64,000 nt of DNA from an uncultured Acidimicrobiales bacterium (GTDB lineage Bacteria; Actinomycetota; Acidimicrobiia; Acidimicrobiales; SZUA-35). A program made the translations under genes and the position numbers. Shown here piece by piece: positions 17,654 through 25,598 of the stretch. Below the pieces are notes generated by a model. It saw nothing but the letters and a program-made list of their open reading frames with translations, had not been told where the DNA came from and did no database searches. Each line of letters starts with the position of its first letter. The stretch's first letter is position 1. The stretch covers positions 310,001 through 374,000 of the forward strand of contig CALAJV010000010.1 in assembly GCA_937922805.1 (NCBI GenBank), given 5' to 3'.

Positions 17654-18463
17654 ATGACAAAGACCATTCTCATCACCGGTTCGACCGACGGCATCGGTCT
17701 CGCCACCGCCAAGGTGCTTGCCGCCGAGAACCACACGGTGTTACTGCACGGGAGAAGCGAACCGAAAGTCGTGTCTGCCGAACAACAGATCCGAGCGGAA
17801 GGCGGGACGGGGCGCCTGGAGCGGTATCACGCCGACCTCTCTGACCTTGGTGACGTCGTGGCGTTCGCTGAGAGTGTCAAAGCAAACCACGAGACGCTCG
17901 ACGTTCTCATCAACAACGCAGGGGTTTTCCGCCTGTCGAACCCCGTCGCGGCAAACGGACTTGATCTCCGGTTCCTGGTGAACACTATCGCTCCCTACCT
18001 GCTGACTCGTCGGCTCATGCCCCTGCTTGGTGAAAGCAGCAGAGTTATCAACCTGTCATCGGCCGCCCAAGCGCCGGTTGACCCGGATGCACTTGTGGGA
18101 AAGGTGTCGCTGGACCAAGGCGAGGCTTATGCCCAGAGCAAGCTCGCCTTGACCATGTGGTCGAACCACTTGGCTCGCGAGTTGGGCGAAAACGGATCAG
18201 CGGTTATTGCTGTGAACCCTGGATCCTTTCTCGGAACGAAGATGGTGAAGGAGGCGTACGGATCGGATGGCCACGACATCAGCGTCGGTGCCAACATCTT
18301 GGCGAAGGCCGCGACATCCGCCGAGTTCGCCGATGCGTCTGGCCGCTACTTCGACAACGACTCTGGTCGATTCGCGAACCCTCACCCCGACGCTATGGAT
18401 GAGAGAAAGAACGCCGCTATCACCGATTCCATCGAAGCGACGATCGCCACGATCATCGGCTGA
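17654..18463 (+). CDS. SDR family NAD(P)-dependent oxidoreductase
   Basis: A 269-residue Rossmann-fold short-chain dehydrogenase. TGSTDGIG near residue 10 is the cofactor glycine motif, NNAG the structural motif, and YAQSK the catalytic Tyr/Lys pair, with Ser in INLSSAAQ. The Arg in GRSEP after the second strand suggests NADP preference. In overall layout it resembles the retinol dehydrogenase/WWOX-like branch. It is divergent from the HxlR regulator, and a 2OG-oxygenase gene starts 19 bp downstream, so the pair is probably an inducible two-gene operon. Confidence 0.88.
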   Translation: MTKTILITGSTDGIGLATAKVLAAENHTVLLHGRSEPKVVSAEQQIRAEGGTGRLERYHADLSDLGDVVAFAESVKANHETLDVLINNAGVFRLSNPVAANGLDLRFLVNTIAPYLLTRRLMPLLGESSRVINLSSAAQAPVDPDALVGKVSLDQGEAYAQSKLALTMWSNHLARELGENGSAVIAVNPGSFLGTKMVKEAYGSDGHDISVGANILAKAATSAEFADASGRYFDNDSGRFANPHPDAMDERKNAAITDSIEATIATIIG

Positions 18464-18482
18464 GTCACAAGGACTGCTTAAT

Positions 18483-19406
18483 ATGACTCCAAATCAGACT
18501 CCGAATCACCTACAACGCGCCCGTTCGCTCGATCTGCCAACCCGTGAAGCGATGCTGCGGCGTGATCCGTCGGTCCAGCGATTCTGGACCGACAACGCTC
18601 AGCTGCTCGCCGATGCCTGGGCTGACTGGGACGCCTCCGACGCCAGCCGAGCGGTTGCGCTTGACGACTCGCTGTTGGACGCCGATCTGCGAGCAGCCGT
18701 GACGAAAGCATGGGCAGACCCGAGCACCGAGCATGTCGTGTCGGATCTGATGCACGAGGCCGCTCCAGGGGTCTTCTCCTTCCAGTTCTTCGACCCGCAA
18801 CGAATCGGCGAGCTTCGTTGCTATCTCGAAGCGGTCTGGGATGCCGGGATTCCCACCCGTCCGCCCTATGGCATCGTGCTTAACCGTCGCGGTGCGATGC
18901 TCGATCCGAAGTCGGAGGGCTTCATTGCTGCCCCAACCTTCCAATCCTTCTATCGGTTGGTGATGAACACCTACATGCGTCCGATCTCTCGGCTGCTGTT
19001 CCCAGACATCGTGGGGCTCGACACGCAGACCTTCGGTTTCTCGATCCACTATCAACCAGACACCGACACATCGATTCGGCCACACACCGACGCCTCGTCG
19101 GTGACGCTGAACATCAATCTGAACCTTCCCGGTGAGGACTTCACCGGCTCGACAGTCGACTTCTTCGATCAAGCGACGGGGGACGTGACGGCCCTGACCT
19201 TTAAGCCGGGCAGCGCCATGATCCATCATGGAAACGTTCCCCACACGGCGCAACCGATCATGAGCGGTGAGCGCACCAACTTCGTGCTCTGGCTGTTTGG
19301 TGAGGATGGCTCGGTGCCGTTGCCGGGCGGGCCGGTCGCAGCGATCGGTCCGAGCGAGCGGTGGACCGTACCGACCGCACCGCAGACTGCCTATGCCCCG
19401 TTCTGA
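18483..19406 (+). CDS. 2-oxoglutarate/Fe(II)-dependent oxygenase
   Basis: A 307-residue double-stranded beta-helix oxygenase. The iron triad is His201 and Asp203 in RPHTDASS and His254 in VPHTAQP. Arg264 in GERTNFVLWLF is placed to bind the 2-oxoglutarate carboxylate. The fold and spacing resemble prolyl-hydroxylase-like (P4Hc) enzymes; the substrate is unknown. ATG 18483 was chosen over an in-frame start 216 bp upstream because that one lies inside the SDR gene. It is co-oriented with the SDR after 19 bp, under probable HxlR control, suggesting a small oxidative pathway. Confidence 0.85.
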   Translation: MTPNQTPNHLQRARSLDLPTREAMLRRDPSVQRFWTDNAQLLADAWADWDASDASRAVALDDSLLDADLRAAVTKAWADPSTEHVVSDLMHEAAPGVFSFQFFDPQRIGELRCYLEAVWDAGIPTRPPYGIVLNRRGAMLDPKSEGFIAAPTFQSFYRLVMNTYMRPISRLLFPDIVGLDTQTFGFSIHYQPDTDTSIRPHTDASSVTLNINLNLPGEDFTGSTVDFFDQATGDVTALTFKPGSAMIHHGNVPHTAQPIMSGERTNFVLWLFGEDGSVPLPGGPVAAIGPSERWTVPTAPQTAYAPF

Positions 19407-19512
19407 CCTTGCAGCCTTGAGCCGTTACTCGCTTAGGTTCTGGGCCTTGCCTTTTTGTTAAACTCGCTGTTCGATAGGGCACTGAGTGTGTTGCTCGATA
19501 TAGGGTGCACGG

Positions 19513-20328
19513 ATGGTCACTAATGAAGCCAACCTCGTAGATTTCCAGCGAGAAACGGTGGAAGTTTCCGATGAACGATTGACGAAGCTGAAACGCTTCA
19601 ACTTCATCATGGGTCTGTTCCACTTGATCTCGGGTGTGCTGATGATCGTGCTTGGGAACGACTTTGAACTTGACGTTAGCTCGTTCTCGCTTAACGGCCC
19701 TCCTGGCACTCCGATCGGTCAGGGCGTAGTTAACTCCGTATTTGGTGTTCCCCTCGCGTGGGCCACTGCCTCTTTCCTGTTGCTGTCTGCATTTTTCCAC
19801 TTTGTTATTGCCACTGTCGGGGGTCGCAAATATGGGAGTGAACTGCGGCGGGGTCGAAATCGGTTCCGATGGGTTGAATACTCGATCTCATCGACTTTGA
19901 TGATTCTGCTGATCGCTCTCGTTACCGGCATTACTGACCTTGGCGCCCTAATCGCTCTCGGGTTCGCCAACATTTCGATGATTCTTTTCGGCTGGATCAT
20001 GGAAATGGTCAACGCTCCCGATCGCAGTACGTGGTGGACACCGTTTTGGTTTGGCTGCATCGCAGGCATCGGTCCGTGGGCCGCTCTGGCGATTTACTTG
20101 GCGGTGAACGTAAACCAAGAGGGTGGTCAAGGTCCTCCGGGGTTTGTTTATGGCATCATATTTAGCCTCTTCTTTTTCTTTAACACCTTCGCTATTAACC
20201 AGTGGCTTCAATACCGTCGAACCGGCAAATGGGCAGACTACCTGTACGGCGAAACGATTTACATTGTGTTGAGCCTGGTGGCAAAGAGTGTCCTAGCGTG
20301 GCAGATCTTCGCCAACACACTCATTTGA
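19513..20328 (+). CDS. Heliorhodopsin
   Basis: A 271-residue seven-helix retinal protein of the heliorhodopsin family, which inserts in the membrane with the opposite topology to type-1 rhodopsins. Key residues line up with the founding protein 48C12: Schiff-base Lys258 in LVAKSVLAW, counterion Glu122 in WVEYSISSTLM, and His37 and His96 in place of His23 and His80. The N-terminal 27 residues are charged and cytoplasmic. Heliorhodopsins pump no known ion; signalling or enzyme-regulating roles have been proposed. No carotenoid oxygenase or carotenoid genes are in the window, so retinal must come from elsewhere. A dimethylformamidase-like gene follows after 127 bp. Confidence 0.95.
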   Translation: MVTNEANLVDFQRETVEVSDERLTKLKRFNFIMGLFHLISGVLMIVLGNDFELDVSSFSLNGPPGTPIGQGVVNSVFGVPLAWATASFLLLSAFFHFVIATVGGRKYGSELRRGRNRFRWVEYSISSTLMILLIALVTGITDLGALIALGFANISMILFGWIMEMVNAPDRSTWWTPFWFGCIAGIGPWAALAIYLAVNVNQEGGQGPPGFVYGIIFSLFFFFNTFAINQWLQYRRTGKWADYLYGETIYIVLSLVAKSVLAWQIFANTLI

Positions 20329-20399
20329 AACCGGAAGCTCCGATAAGGACATTGGCGACGTAGCTAACGTCCGCTCGTTCACCAGCGCCGCCCGACCGA

Positions 20400-20427
20400 G
20401 CGCTATTAGCTGTGCGCTATTAGCTTT
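20400..20427 (+). repeat. Tandem duplication of a 14-bp unit
   Basis: GCGCTATTAGCTGT (20400-20413) is followed directly by GCGCTATTAGCTTT (20414-20427), 28 bp before the start codon of the dimethylformamidase-like gene. It may be an operator or a chance slippage product. Confidence 0.6.
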
Positions 20428-20455
20428 GTGGTTGGTGCTATGAGAAAGTGGGCGG

Positions 20456-22039
20456 ATGGAACGTAGCGATAAGGGCGGCAACGAAGGTACTAGCAACCTC
20501 GACGATCCAACGTTTTTTGATGCGATTGAGGGTTATACCGGCGCCTTGAGCTATCGACCGGGAGACGAAGTCGAGTTGCATGTCTCGACCAGGGCCGACT
20601 CGTGGTCGGTTACTGTCGAGCGTTGGGGTGGGCAGCGAGAGATCGTCCACCAGGCTGACGGGCTCAAGGGCAACTACATCGAACCACCCGTTGACGCTGA
20701 TGAGAACGGATGTGGTTGGCCGGTCGCCTTGACCCTACCGGTGGCCGAGAAGTGGCGATCGGGGTTCTACTTGGTGACCCTGCGGGCTGACGGGGTTGAG
20801 CCTGAACGGGCGGTAGCCCACGCTGGGTTTGTGGTTCGTGGTCGGCCCGTCGCAACAGGGGAACGTCCGTCCATTTTGTATGTTGTTCCGACTAACACAT
20901 GGAATGCCTACAACAACTGGGGCGGTAGAAGTCTTTACACCGGTGGAACCTCGGTGGCGTTTCACCGGCCGTTTGTTCGGGGCCTCTTGGCGCGCCCCGA
21001 GGTTAACCGTGACGACAGAAAGGCTCGACCAACCCGATTCGGCGAAGCCCACGATGCCGATGGTCAACGGTTCCAAGAGTATCGAACCGCAAACAACTAT
21101 CCGGCAGCGATTGGCTCGACCGGTTGGGCGAGTCACGGTCGTCGGTTTGTCGAGTGGGCAGAACAAGATGGTTGGATGTTCGACTACGCGATCTCGTCTG
21201 ACCTCGAAACCGACCCCGAAGCGCTAGCCGGCTACGAGACCGTTGTGCTTGTTGGCCATGACGAGTACTGGTCGGCCCCAGAACGGGCCGCGGTCGAGCA
21301 ACACCTCAGCCGCGGCGGTCGCCTAGTTTCCTTGGCCGGAAATACAATGTTTTGGCGGGTGCGTCGGACGGCCGGAACCTACGGATCAACGATGGTGTGT
21401 TACAAATACGGCCACGCAGATGACTTAGGCGAAGCTGACCCCCATCGCCCCGGCCCGGTGACCGGTATGTGGGCCGACCCAACAATTGGTCAACCCGAGT
21501 GGGCTCTTCTTGGTGCGGGCTCTGCGTTCGGGCTTTACCATCGGTTTGGCAAGGCCACGCCGCAGGGGGTGGGCGGTTTCTTAGTGTCGAGGCCCGATCA
21601 TTGGCTTTTCGCCAACACCGAGCTGCGGTACGGAGACGTTGTCGGCCGAGACGATGGAGTAGTTGGCTACGAAACTGTTGGCTGCCATCTAACACTCGAT
21701 GAGTTACATCGACCAGTGCCTAGCCAAGACGCTTTGGCTCGCGGTGTTCCAGCCTCAACTGAGATCGTGGCGTGGGTCCCATCAAGCAACGTAGGAGTAG
21801 GGGAGTACCCGGCGTCGATATCGGCTCTAAGCGACCAAGGCGATCTTGAGTTCATCGCCGAACGCATCTTTAGCGACACTGATGACCCAATCGGTCGAGC
21901 TCGTAACGGCGTCGCTACCATCTCGACGATCGGCGACAGCGTGGTAAATGTCGGAACAACCGACTGGGTGTTTGGTCTCGCCAATGACCACCAAGTAGCC
22001 CAAATTACCCGCAATGCCTTACATGGGCGGCCCAAGTAG
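20456..22039 (+). CDS. N,N-dimethylformamidase beta-subunit-like protein
   Basis: A 527-residue protein matching the C-terminal domain family of the large subunit of N,N-dimethylformamidase. Typical segments are VVPTNTWNAYNNWGGRSLY, SSDLETDPEALAGYETVVLV, GHDEYWSAPERAAVEQHLSR and GGRLVSLAGNTMFWRVR, which form a class-I-glutamine-amidotransferase-like fold. The N-terminal part (YRPGDEVELHVS) is a beta domain. Members outside true DMFase are uncharacterised and may hydrolyse other amides, or none. There is no signal peptide. The start ATG 20456 is preceded by GGGCGG. No small DMFase subunit lies nearby. Confidence 0.82.
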   Translation: MERSDKGGNEGTSNLDDPTFFDAIEGYTGALSYRPGDEVELHVSTRADSWSVTVERWGGQREIVHQADGLKGNYIEPPVDADENGCGWPVALTLPVAEKWRSGFYLVTLRADGVEPERAVAHAGFVVRGRPVATGERPSILYVVPTNTWNAYNNWGGRSLYTGGTSVAFHRPFVRGLLARPEVNRDDRKARPTRFGEAHDADGQRFQEYRTANNYPAAIGSTGWASHGRRFVEWAEQDGWMFDYAISSDLETDPEALAGYETVVLVGHDEYWSAPERAAVEQHLSRGGRLVSLAGNTMFWRVRRTAGTYGSTMVCYKYGHADDLGEADPHRPGPVTGMWADPTIGQPEWALLGAGSAFGLYHRFGKATPQGVGGFLVSRPDHWLFANTELRYGDVVGRDDGVVGYETVGCHLTLDELHRPVPSQDALARGVPASTEIVAWVPSSNVGVGEYPASISALSDQGDLEFIAERIFSDTDDPIGRARNGVATISTIGDSVVNVGTTDWVFGLANDHQVAQITRNALHGRPK

Positions 22040-22090
22040 CGAGTTGTACTCAACGCCGCCAATAAGTCGACTACAACAGCAGGAGATCTT

Positions 22091-22879
22091 ATGACCACTA
22101 CTGATGCCCCCGAATTTGAACACATTGTCGTGGCCGTCGACGGCAGGCTGGGCCGACTCACATTGAATCGTCCGGACAAACTCAATCCGCTGAGTTGGCA
22201 ATGCCTTTACGAAATCGAGCAGGCCGCTCGTTGGTTCGACTCCAACCGCAACGTGACCGTGGTAATTGTCTCGGGCGCCGGGCGGGCCTTTAGCGCCGGG
22301 GCCGACTTGAATAGCTTTGGCTCAAAGGAAGAGATCACTACTCGAGAAGTCGGAGAACACGGTCGACGGATGGCGGACGCAGTTGAGTCGATGAGAGCGC
22401 TGGCAATAGTCAAACTACACGGCTGGACCGTTGGCGGCGGTTTGGTTCTCGCTGCCGCCTGCGATTTGCGATTAGCGGCCAGTTCATCCCAGTTTTCGAT
22501 CCCCGAAGTCGACCTCGGAATTCCCCTGGCCTGGGGTGGAATACCTCGGCTAGTTCGCGAGATAGGGCCAGCACTGACAAAGGAGCTGGTGCTGACCTGT
22601 CGGCCATTCGACGCGACCGAAGCCAAGGCAGCTGGATTCGTGAACCGAGTAGTGCCGGACGAAGAACTCGACATCGCCGTTGAGGAGTTGGCGGCGCAAT
22701 TGCTGACCAAAGCGCCCCTGACAATACAAGCTACGAAGCGACACGTGAACGCGGTTACCGACCAGATGGTTGGCACAATGCGGAGTTGGTCTGATGCCGA
22801 TGGGCTAGCCAACGCATTCGCTGATCCGGAATGTGGTGAAGCTCGACGGGCATACCTGGCTTCAAAAGGTCGGGGTTGA
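22091..22879 (+). CDS. Enoyl-CoA hydratase/isomerase family protein
   Basis: A 262-residue crotonase-fold enzyme. GRLTLNRPDKLNPLS, SGAGRAFSAGADLNSFG (first oxyanion-hole segment) and LHGWTVGGGLVLAAACDLRLA (second) are clear. SIPEVDLGIPLAWGGIPRL carries Glu at the usual catalytic position. The exact reaction (hydration, isomerisation or decarboxylation) cannot be decided. AGGAGAT precedes the ATG by a good distance. It follows the dimethylformamidase-like gene after 51 bp on the same strand and could act in the same degradation route, or with the acyl-CoA dehydrogenase at 10 kb. Confidence 0.9.
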   Translation: MTTTDAPEFEHIVVAVDGRLGRLTLNRPDKLNPLSWQCLYEIEQAARWFDSNRNVTVVIVSGAGRAFSAGADLNSFGSKEEITTREVGEHGRRMADAVESMRALAIVKLHGWTVGGGLVLAAACDLRLAASSSQFSIPEVDLGIPLAWGGIPRLVREIGPALTKELVLTCRPFDATEAKAAGFVNRVVPDEELDIAVEELAAQLLTKAPLTIQATKRHVNAVTDQMVGTMRSWSDADGLANAFADPECGEARRAYLASKGRG

Positions 22880-22993
22880 ACGGTCCGATTACAAGCTATG
22901 TAGGTTCAAGAAACTGTCTCAAGATCATCGATGACGATTACGCCGCCAAAGCTAACTTCTCATAGCGAGGAGATGTTGTGAAAGGTCACAGAC

Positions 22994-23422
22994 TCACCCT
23001 GTGACCGTTGGAAGGTTGGAATCGGTCCACGACACAATTCCACCATCAATATCGGCCACGTCAGTGAAACCGAGATCTTTCATCAGTTCTGCAGTTTGAC
23101 CACTCCGGTTACCCGAACGGCAATACAACAGGTATGGCACATTGGGATCTAGTTCGGCCAATTCATCAGCGAAGTCGTCTCGGTAAAAATCGATCATGAC
23201 CGCATCTTCGAGATGACCTTCGGAAAACTCTTCGGGCGTCCGCACATCAAGCACCACCAGATCAGCAGGCGGATCGCTTTGAATTTCGGCCCCTTCTGAA
23301 GCAGAAACAAGTCGAATCCCCGGTACATCAGCGGTTGATTCTGACTCTGTTGAGGCGCCACAGCTAGCGGCGAACAGGGTTGCCACGATGAGCAGTAGCA
23401 TTCGGCGGGTCATACGGTTCAT
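22994..23422 (-). CDS. Rhodanese-domain lipoprotein
   Basis: A 142-residue exported single-domain sulfurtransferase. The N-terminus MNRMTRRMLLLIVATLFAAS is a lipoprotein signal with Cys21 as the lipid site. The rhodanese fold shows LVVLDVRTPEEFSEGHLEDA and the active loop CRSGNRSG with catalytic Cys101. AAAGGA lies a few nt before ATG 23422, which rejects a much longer upstream extension of the frame. The gene is divergent from the aldo/keto reductase. A GGTCACAG...CTGTGACC hairpin (22984-23006) overlaps its stop codon and may weakly terminate it. It may handle sulfane sulfur or cyanide outside the membrane. Confidence 0.9.
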   Translation of the reverse strand: MNRMTRRMLLLIVATLFAASCGASTESESTADVPGIRLVSASEGAEIQSDPPADLVVLDVRTPEEFSEGHLEDAVMIDFYRDDFADELAELDPNVPYLLYCRSGNRSGQTAELMKDLGFTDVADIDGGIVSWTDSNLPTVTG

Positions 23423-23525
23423 TTTTCTATCCTTTTTGGGCTGACGAAATTCTAGCTTCCGCCATCTCGTCTGCAGTGGCAGCCAAAAGACCGGTGCTAT
23501 GGTTGCGTCGAACCGGGGAGTGAGT

Positions 23526-24494
23526 ATGAAATACACCAAACTTGGAAACTCAGGGCTTGAGATCTCAAAGCTGTGCTTAGGGTGTATGGGATTTGGAGGC
23601 TCTAGTCCGGGACGCCATGATTGGGCCATTGGCGAAGAGGAGACCCATCCGATTCTGGAAGCCGCTCTAGAGGCCGGCATCAACTTTTTTGACACCGCCA
23701 ATGCGTACTCGGCCGGCACCAGCGAGGAAATTGTCGGACCGGCGTTGACCAAGATGGCCGACCGATCCGAAGTGGTGATAGCTACCAAGGTGTATTTCCC
23801 GATGCGCGACGGCCGAAACGCTCGTGGCCTTTCTCGCAAATCGATCATGACCGAAGTTGACAACAGTTTGCGTCGGCTCGGTACTGACTACATCGATCTA
23901 TACCAGATCCATCGGTTTGACGACAGGACTCCTGTAGAGGAGACAATGCGAGCGCTGCATGATGTTGTCTCGTCAGGCAAGGTTCGGTATATCGGCGCGT
24001 CCTCGATGTGGGCTTGGCAGTTCGCCAAAATGCAGCACACGGCAGAAATGAACGGTTGGACCAAGTTCATCTCAATGCAAAATCAGTACAGCCTGCTGCA
24101 ACGAGAAGAAGAACGGGAGATGATGCCGCTATGTGCCGATCAGGGAGTTGGTTCTATTCCATGGAGCCCACTGGCTCGAGGTCGGCTTACTCGAGATTGG
24201 GATGAGACAACGATCCGATCTGAGAGTGATCGACTACTTGACGTCCGGTTTGAAGAACAGCGAGACCGACCCACGGTTGAGCGAGTCGCAGAAGTAGCGG
24301 CCGAACTTGGACAACCAATGGCGAGAGTAGCCATGGCGTGGGTGCTGGCGAATCCGGTGGTGGCCGCCCCAATCGTTGGCGTCACCAAGCTTCATCACTT
24401 AACCGACGCGGTCGAGTCTTTGAATATAGAACTAAGCGAAGATGCCACCGCTCGGCTGACCGAGCTTTACCACCCTCGCAGCGCTTCGTTTTAG
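23526..24494 (+). CDS. Aldo/keto reductase
   Basis: A 322-residue NADPH-dependent (beta/alpha)8-barrel reductase of the YghZ/GSP69-like type. The start [20 protein letters not shown], the catalytic Asp/Tyr in [20 protein letters not shown], Lys in [10 protein letters not shown] and His in YQIHRFD form the usual tetrad. ATG 23526 is preferred to an in-frame ATG at 23499 because GGGGAGTGAGT stands just before it and the family N-terminus begins here. The gene overlaps the convergent ACC deaminase gene by 4 bp. The substrate is unknown. Confidence 0.92.
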   Translation: MKYTKLGNSGLEISKLCLGCMGFGGSSPGRHDWAIGEEETHPILEAALEAGINFFDTANAYSAGTSEEIVGPALTKMADRSEVVIATKVYFPMRDGRNARGLSRKSIMTEVDNSLRRLGTDYIDLYQIHRFDDRTPVEETMRALHDVVSSGKVRYIGASSMWAWQFAKMQHTAEMNGWTKFISMQNQYSLLQREEEREMMPLCADQGVGSIPWSPLARGRLTRDWDETTIRSESDRLLDVRFEEQRDRPTVERVAEVAAELGQPMARVAMAWVLANPVVAAPIVGVTKLHHLTDAVESLNIELSEDATARLTELYHPRSASF

Positions 24495-25534
24495 TGGGAG
24501 AGTTCTCGTTCGGGTGATCCGAGCCCGGGGAAACCAGCATAGGCGGGCAGCGCGGGTTGACCCCCGAGATGGCAATACAGCACCCTAGAACCCGGCTCGA
24601 TCTCACCAGACCGGATCATGCCGATCAACCCGGCCATCGACTTACCTTCATAAACCGGGTCGGTGAGCATTCCCTCGGTCCGTGCCACCAGTTGAATGGC
24701 TTCAACGGTGCCAGCGTCGGGAACTCCGTAGGCCGGACCCTCATAGCCGGAAACTACGGTGATCTCATCATCTCGAAGAGGTCGATCTAATCCAATCTTT
24801 TGAGCTGTGTTGGTGGCGATGCGGCTAACTTGGTCGATGGTTTGTTCTAGCGTGGCTGATGCATCAATGCCGATAATTCGACGGCCCGACCGATCAGAGA
24901 GCGCGAACCCGGCGATCATCCCGGCGTGGCTTGAGCCAGTGACAGTGCAGACAATGATCGAATCGAAGAACGTGTCGAGTTCGGCTTCTTGCTGCTCCAC
25001 CTCAACCGCCCAGTTGGCGAAACCGAGACCGCCGAGCGGATGATCGGAGGCGCCAGCCGGGATAGGGTATGGCTTGCCGCCGTCAGCCTCTACTGATTCC
25101 AGAGCTCGTTTCCAACTGTCACGAACGCCAATGTCGAAACCGGCCGGGTCTACTCGAACGTCGCCGCCCATGATCCTTGTCAGTTGGATGTTGCCGACCT
25201 TGTCGTAGTTCATGTCGTTGTAGTCGACCCAGCCCTCTTGCACCGTCACCGCTTTCAGCCCGAGATAGCACGCCACGCCGGTTACTTGCCGGGTGTGGTT
25301 CGATTGGATTCCACCGATCGATACGAGAGTGTCGCAACCAGTGTCGATCGCTTCGGCTGCAAGGTATTCGAGCTTGCGGACCTTGTTGCCGCCAAAGGCG
25401 ATGCCAGAGTTGCAATCTTCGCGCTTGGCCCAAATTTCGACTTGTCCACCTAACGCTTCGCTGAGCCGAGGAAGGGGGTGAATAGGCGAAGGCCCAAACA
25501 ATAGCGGTTCGCGTCGGAACTGATCGAGGGTCAT
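24491..25534 (-). CDS. acdS: 1-aminocyclopropane-1-carboxylate deaminase
   Basis: PLP enzyme that opens the cyclopropane ring of ACC to give 2-oxobutanoate and ammonia. The 347-residue frame from ATG 25534 matches the known enzyme in phase: Lys51 (PLP) in [11 protein letters not shown] and Ser78 in SIGGIQSNH. Then, shifted by one, Tyr295 and Glu296 in DPVYEGKSM and Leu323 in CHLGG correspond to Tyr294, Glu295 and Leu322 of the Pseudomonas enzyme. These residues separate true deaminases from D-cysteine desulfhydrases. Upstream in-frame ATGs exist, but 25534 lies 7 nt after a TACGAT hexamer. It is divergent from the haem/copper lipoprotein gene and convergent with the reductase. Confidence 0.92.
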   Translation of the reverse strand: MTLDQFRREPLLFGPSPIHPLPRLSEALGGQVEIWAKREDCNSGIAFGGNKVRKLEYLAAEAIDTGCDTLVSIGGIQSNHTRQVTGVACYLGLKAVTVQEGWVDYNDMNYDKVGNIQLTRIMGGDVRVDPAGFDIGVRDSWKRALESVEADGGKPYPIPAGASDHPLGGLGFANWAVEVEQQEAELDTFFDSIIVCTVTGSSHAGMIAGFALSDRSGRRIIGIDASATLEQTIDQVSRIATNTAQKIGLDRPLRDDEITVVSGYEGPAYGVPDAGTVEAIQLVARTEGMLTDPVYEGKSMAGLIGMIRSGEIEPGSRVLYCHLGGQPALPAYAGFPGLGSPERELSH

Positions 25535-25541
25535 TTGGCGA

Positions 25542-25569
25542 ATCGTACCAGTTGGCGCCATATTCGCAA
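25542..25569 (-). promoter_or_regulatory. Leaderless promoter of acdS
   Basis: On the minus strand TTGCGA (25569-25564), a 16-bp spacer and TACGAT (25547-25542) end 7 nt before ATG 25534. No ribosome site is present, so the transcript probably begins at or near the start codon. Confidence 0.5.
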
Positions 25570-25598
25570 TGGTCATCCTTACGCCCTAAAGTAGCACC

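Noticed and set aside
17654..19406. Retinal-supplying genes for the heliorhodopsin
   Set aside because: The SDR and 2OG oxygenase next to it are not carotenoid cleavage enzymes, and they have their own HxlR regulator.
22984..23006. Strong terminator shared by the enoyl-CoA hydratase and rhodanese genes
   Set aside because: The GGTCACAG/CTGTGACC stem is real, but it overlaps the rhodanese stop codon and is followed by only three T on the minus strand and none on the plus strand.
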